Below are positions 39,356-40,209 of a stretch of DNA of 40,209 nucleotides, in pieces. This DNA comes from Actinomycetota bacterium (GTDB lineage Bacteria; Actinomycetota; Acidimicrobiia; Acidimicrobiales; Ilumatobacteraceae), in the NCBI GenBank assembly GCA_016870865.1, contig VGAC01000016.1, forward strand, positions 1 through 40,209, written 5' to 3'. Under the pieces are notes generated by a model. That model worked only from the letters and a program-made list of their open reading frames with translations. It was not told the DNA's origin and did not search any database. The position numbers and the translations under genes are program-made. The stretch's first letter is position 1. Each line of letters starts with the position of its first letter.

Positions 39356-40209
39356 ATGGCATCGGTGTGGGACTCGGTCATCGGGCAGGGCCATGCCGTT
39401 GATCTGCTGCTGCGCCTTGTCGAGAGCCCTGTACACGGCTATCTGTTGATCGGTCCCGAGGGCTGCGGCAAGGAGGAGGCAGCACGTGCGCTTGCCACGC
39501 ACCTGATCACGGGAGCCGACGATGCCGCGAATCCCACCGCGCAGGCAATCATGCGCGGCGGATTCATCGACGTCCACGAAATACGACGCGAGGGGGCCTC
39601 GATCAGCGCCGAACAGGCCGAGGACATCATTGCGCTTGCCTCACGGTCGCCCGTCGAGGCGAACAGGGTCGTGATCATCATGCACGACGTCCATTTCATG
39701 GCCGACACGGCCGTCGTACGGTTGTTGAAGACCTTCGAAGAGCCGTCGGCCCAGGTCACATTCGTACTGCTCACCGACTCAATCGTCCCCGCACTCGTGA
39801 CGGTCGCCTCGCGTTGCGTGAACGTGAACTTCGGCGAATTGGCCCCCGAACACATCGCGGCCGCACTTGTCACCGAGGGCATCAGCACCACAACCGCCCG
39901 GGAAATTGCCGCCGGGTCACGCGGCAGTCTGCATCTGGCGCGACTCCTCGCGCGCGACCCCGACTATGCAACCCGACGCGAGGCTTTTGCCCGTGTACCC
40001 CATGAACTTGACGGCAGCGGCCATCGCGTTGCCGTACTCGTCACCGATCTCCTTGAGCGCATCGAGGCTGCAGCCGTACCACTGGAAGAGATTTTTGAAC
40101 AGGAGAAGGAGGCGTTACAAGCGCGCATCAAGGTCTCTGGGGACAGAGGATCAGGAAAGAAGGACCTCGAAGATTCTCAACGACGCCGGCTGCGCAAGCA
40201 CAAGACCGA
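39356..40209 (+). CDS. holB: DNA polymerase III subunit delta' (partial, C-terminus off the right edge)
   Basis: About 284 residues of this clamp-loader AAA+ subunit are present. It begins 'VWDSVIGQGHAVDLLLRLVE', with the P-loop-like 'LLIGPEGCGKEEAARALA' (Lys39; not a canonical GK-T/S, as usual for delta'). Further features are 'RVVIIMHDVHFMADTAVVRL', 'LLKTFEEPSAQVTFVLLTDS' and the sensor 'SRC' motif in 'VASRCVNVNF'. Zinc cysteines seen in some clamp-loader subunits are missing. ATG 39356 is 6 nt after TAAATT (39344-39349), a leaderless start. It is separated from tmk by about 10 kb. The frame is open to the window edge. Confidence 0.93.
   Translation, partial: MASVWDSVIGQGHAVDLLLRLVESPVHGYLLIGPEGCGKEEAARALATHLITGADDAANPTAQAIMRGGFIDVHEIRREGASISAEQAEDIIALASRSPVEANRVVIIMHDVHFMADTAVVRLLKTFEEPSAQVTFVLLTDSIVPALVTVASRCVNVNFGELAPEHIAAALVTEGISTTTAREIAAGSRGSLHLARLLARDPDYATRREAFARVPHELDGSGHRVAVLVTDLLERIEAAAVPLEEIFEQEKEALQARIKVSGDRGSGKKDLEDSQRRRLRKHKT

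Noticed and set aside
1-40209. CRISPR arrays, toxin-antitoxin pairs, restriction systems, prophage or IS genes
   Set aside because: No spaced direct repeats, transposase, nuclease or phage structural motifs were recognised on either strand.

Overview
The window is high-GC, densely packed bacterial chromosome. Gene content points to an actinobacterium, most likely class Acidimicrobiia (inference from gene content; no rRNA or marker phylogeny here). The indicators are a reduced actinobacterial-type Tad pilus locus, an F420/LLM-type oxidoreductase, an MMPL exporter, a DUF2236 oxygenase, a Lys/Ala-tailed topoisomerase I and frequent GTG/TTG starts. At least eleven start codons lie 6-7 nt downstream of a TANNNT -10 box, so leaderless mRNAs appear common; I used this to choose several starts.

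Layout. 1-3457: partial YbaK-type deacylase, a tandem SnoaL-like protein, and divergent from it a cytochrome P450 with a TIM-barrel isomerase. 3468-5844 (minus): LLM oxidoreductase and acyl-CoA synthetase. Together these look like a small catabolic island. 5903-13788: DUF885 metallopeptidase-like protein, L,D-transpeptidase, MBL-fold hydrolase, AI-2E-family exporter, DUF2236 oxygenase, class I amidotransferase, cyclophilin, a cysteine-free DksA-like mini-protein, and a Bax-inhibitor-1 membrane protein. 13874-14812: sigma-70 factor. 14823-15909 (minus): selenocysteine tRNA followed by a membrane protein with a WHDHR motif.

16017-21215: one operon-like run with a ParA/Ssd-like ATPase, TadA, TadB, TadC, a DUF4244 pilin, TadE, a STAS anti-anti-sigma-like protein lacking the usual phospho-serine, and an FeS (6-4)-type photolyase overlapping the STAS stop. 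21414-25677: nucleotidyltransferase, rsgA and an MMPL exporter. 25755-29050: topA and tmk. 39356-end: holB (partial). Tad, STAS, topA, tmk and holB are neighbours in other actinobacteria. Here about 10 kb (29.1-39.3 kb) separates tmk from holB. It carries two small unknown proteins, a secreted membrane-anchored protein, an acyltransferase-3, tRNA-Arg(ACG), a LysM/lytic transglycosylase-like protein, tRNA-Ser(GCT), and a complete BMP-type (nucleoside-like) ABC importer translationally coupled to a Rieske oxygenase.

No CRISPR array, insertion sequence, phage or restriction system was seen, and no gene-free stretch exceeds about 240 bp. The most distinctive points are the selenocysteine tRNA, the reduced Tad locus with its atypical STAS protein, the importer-Rieske unit, and the compact leaderless and divergent promoters.
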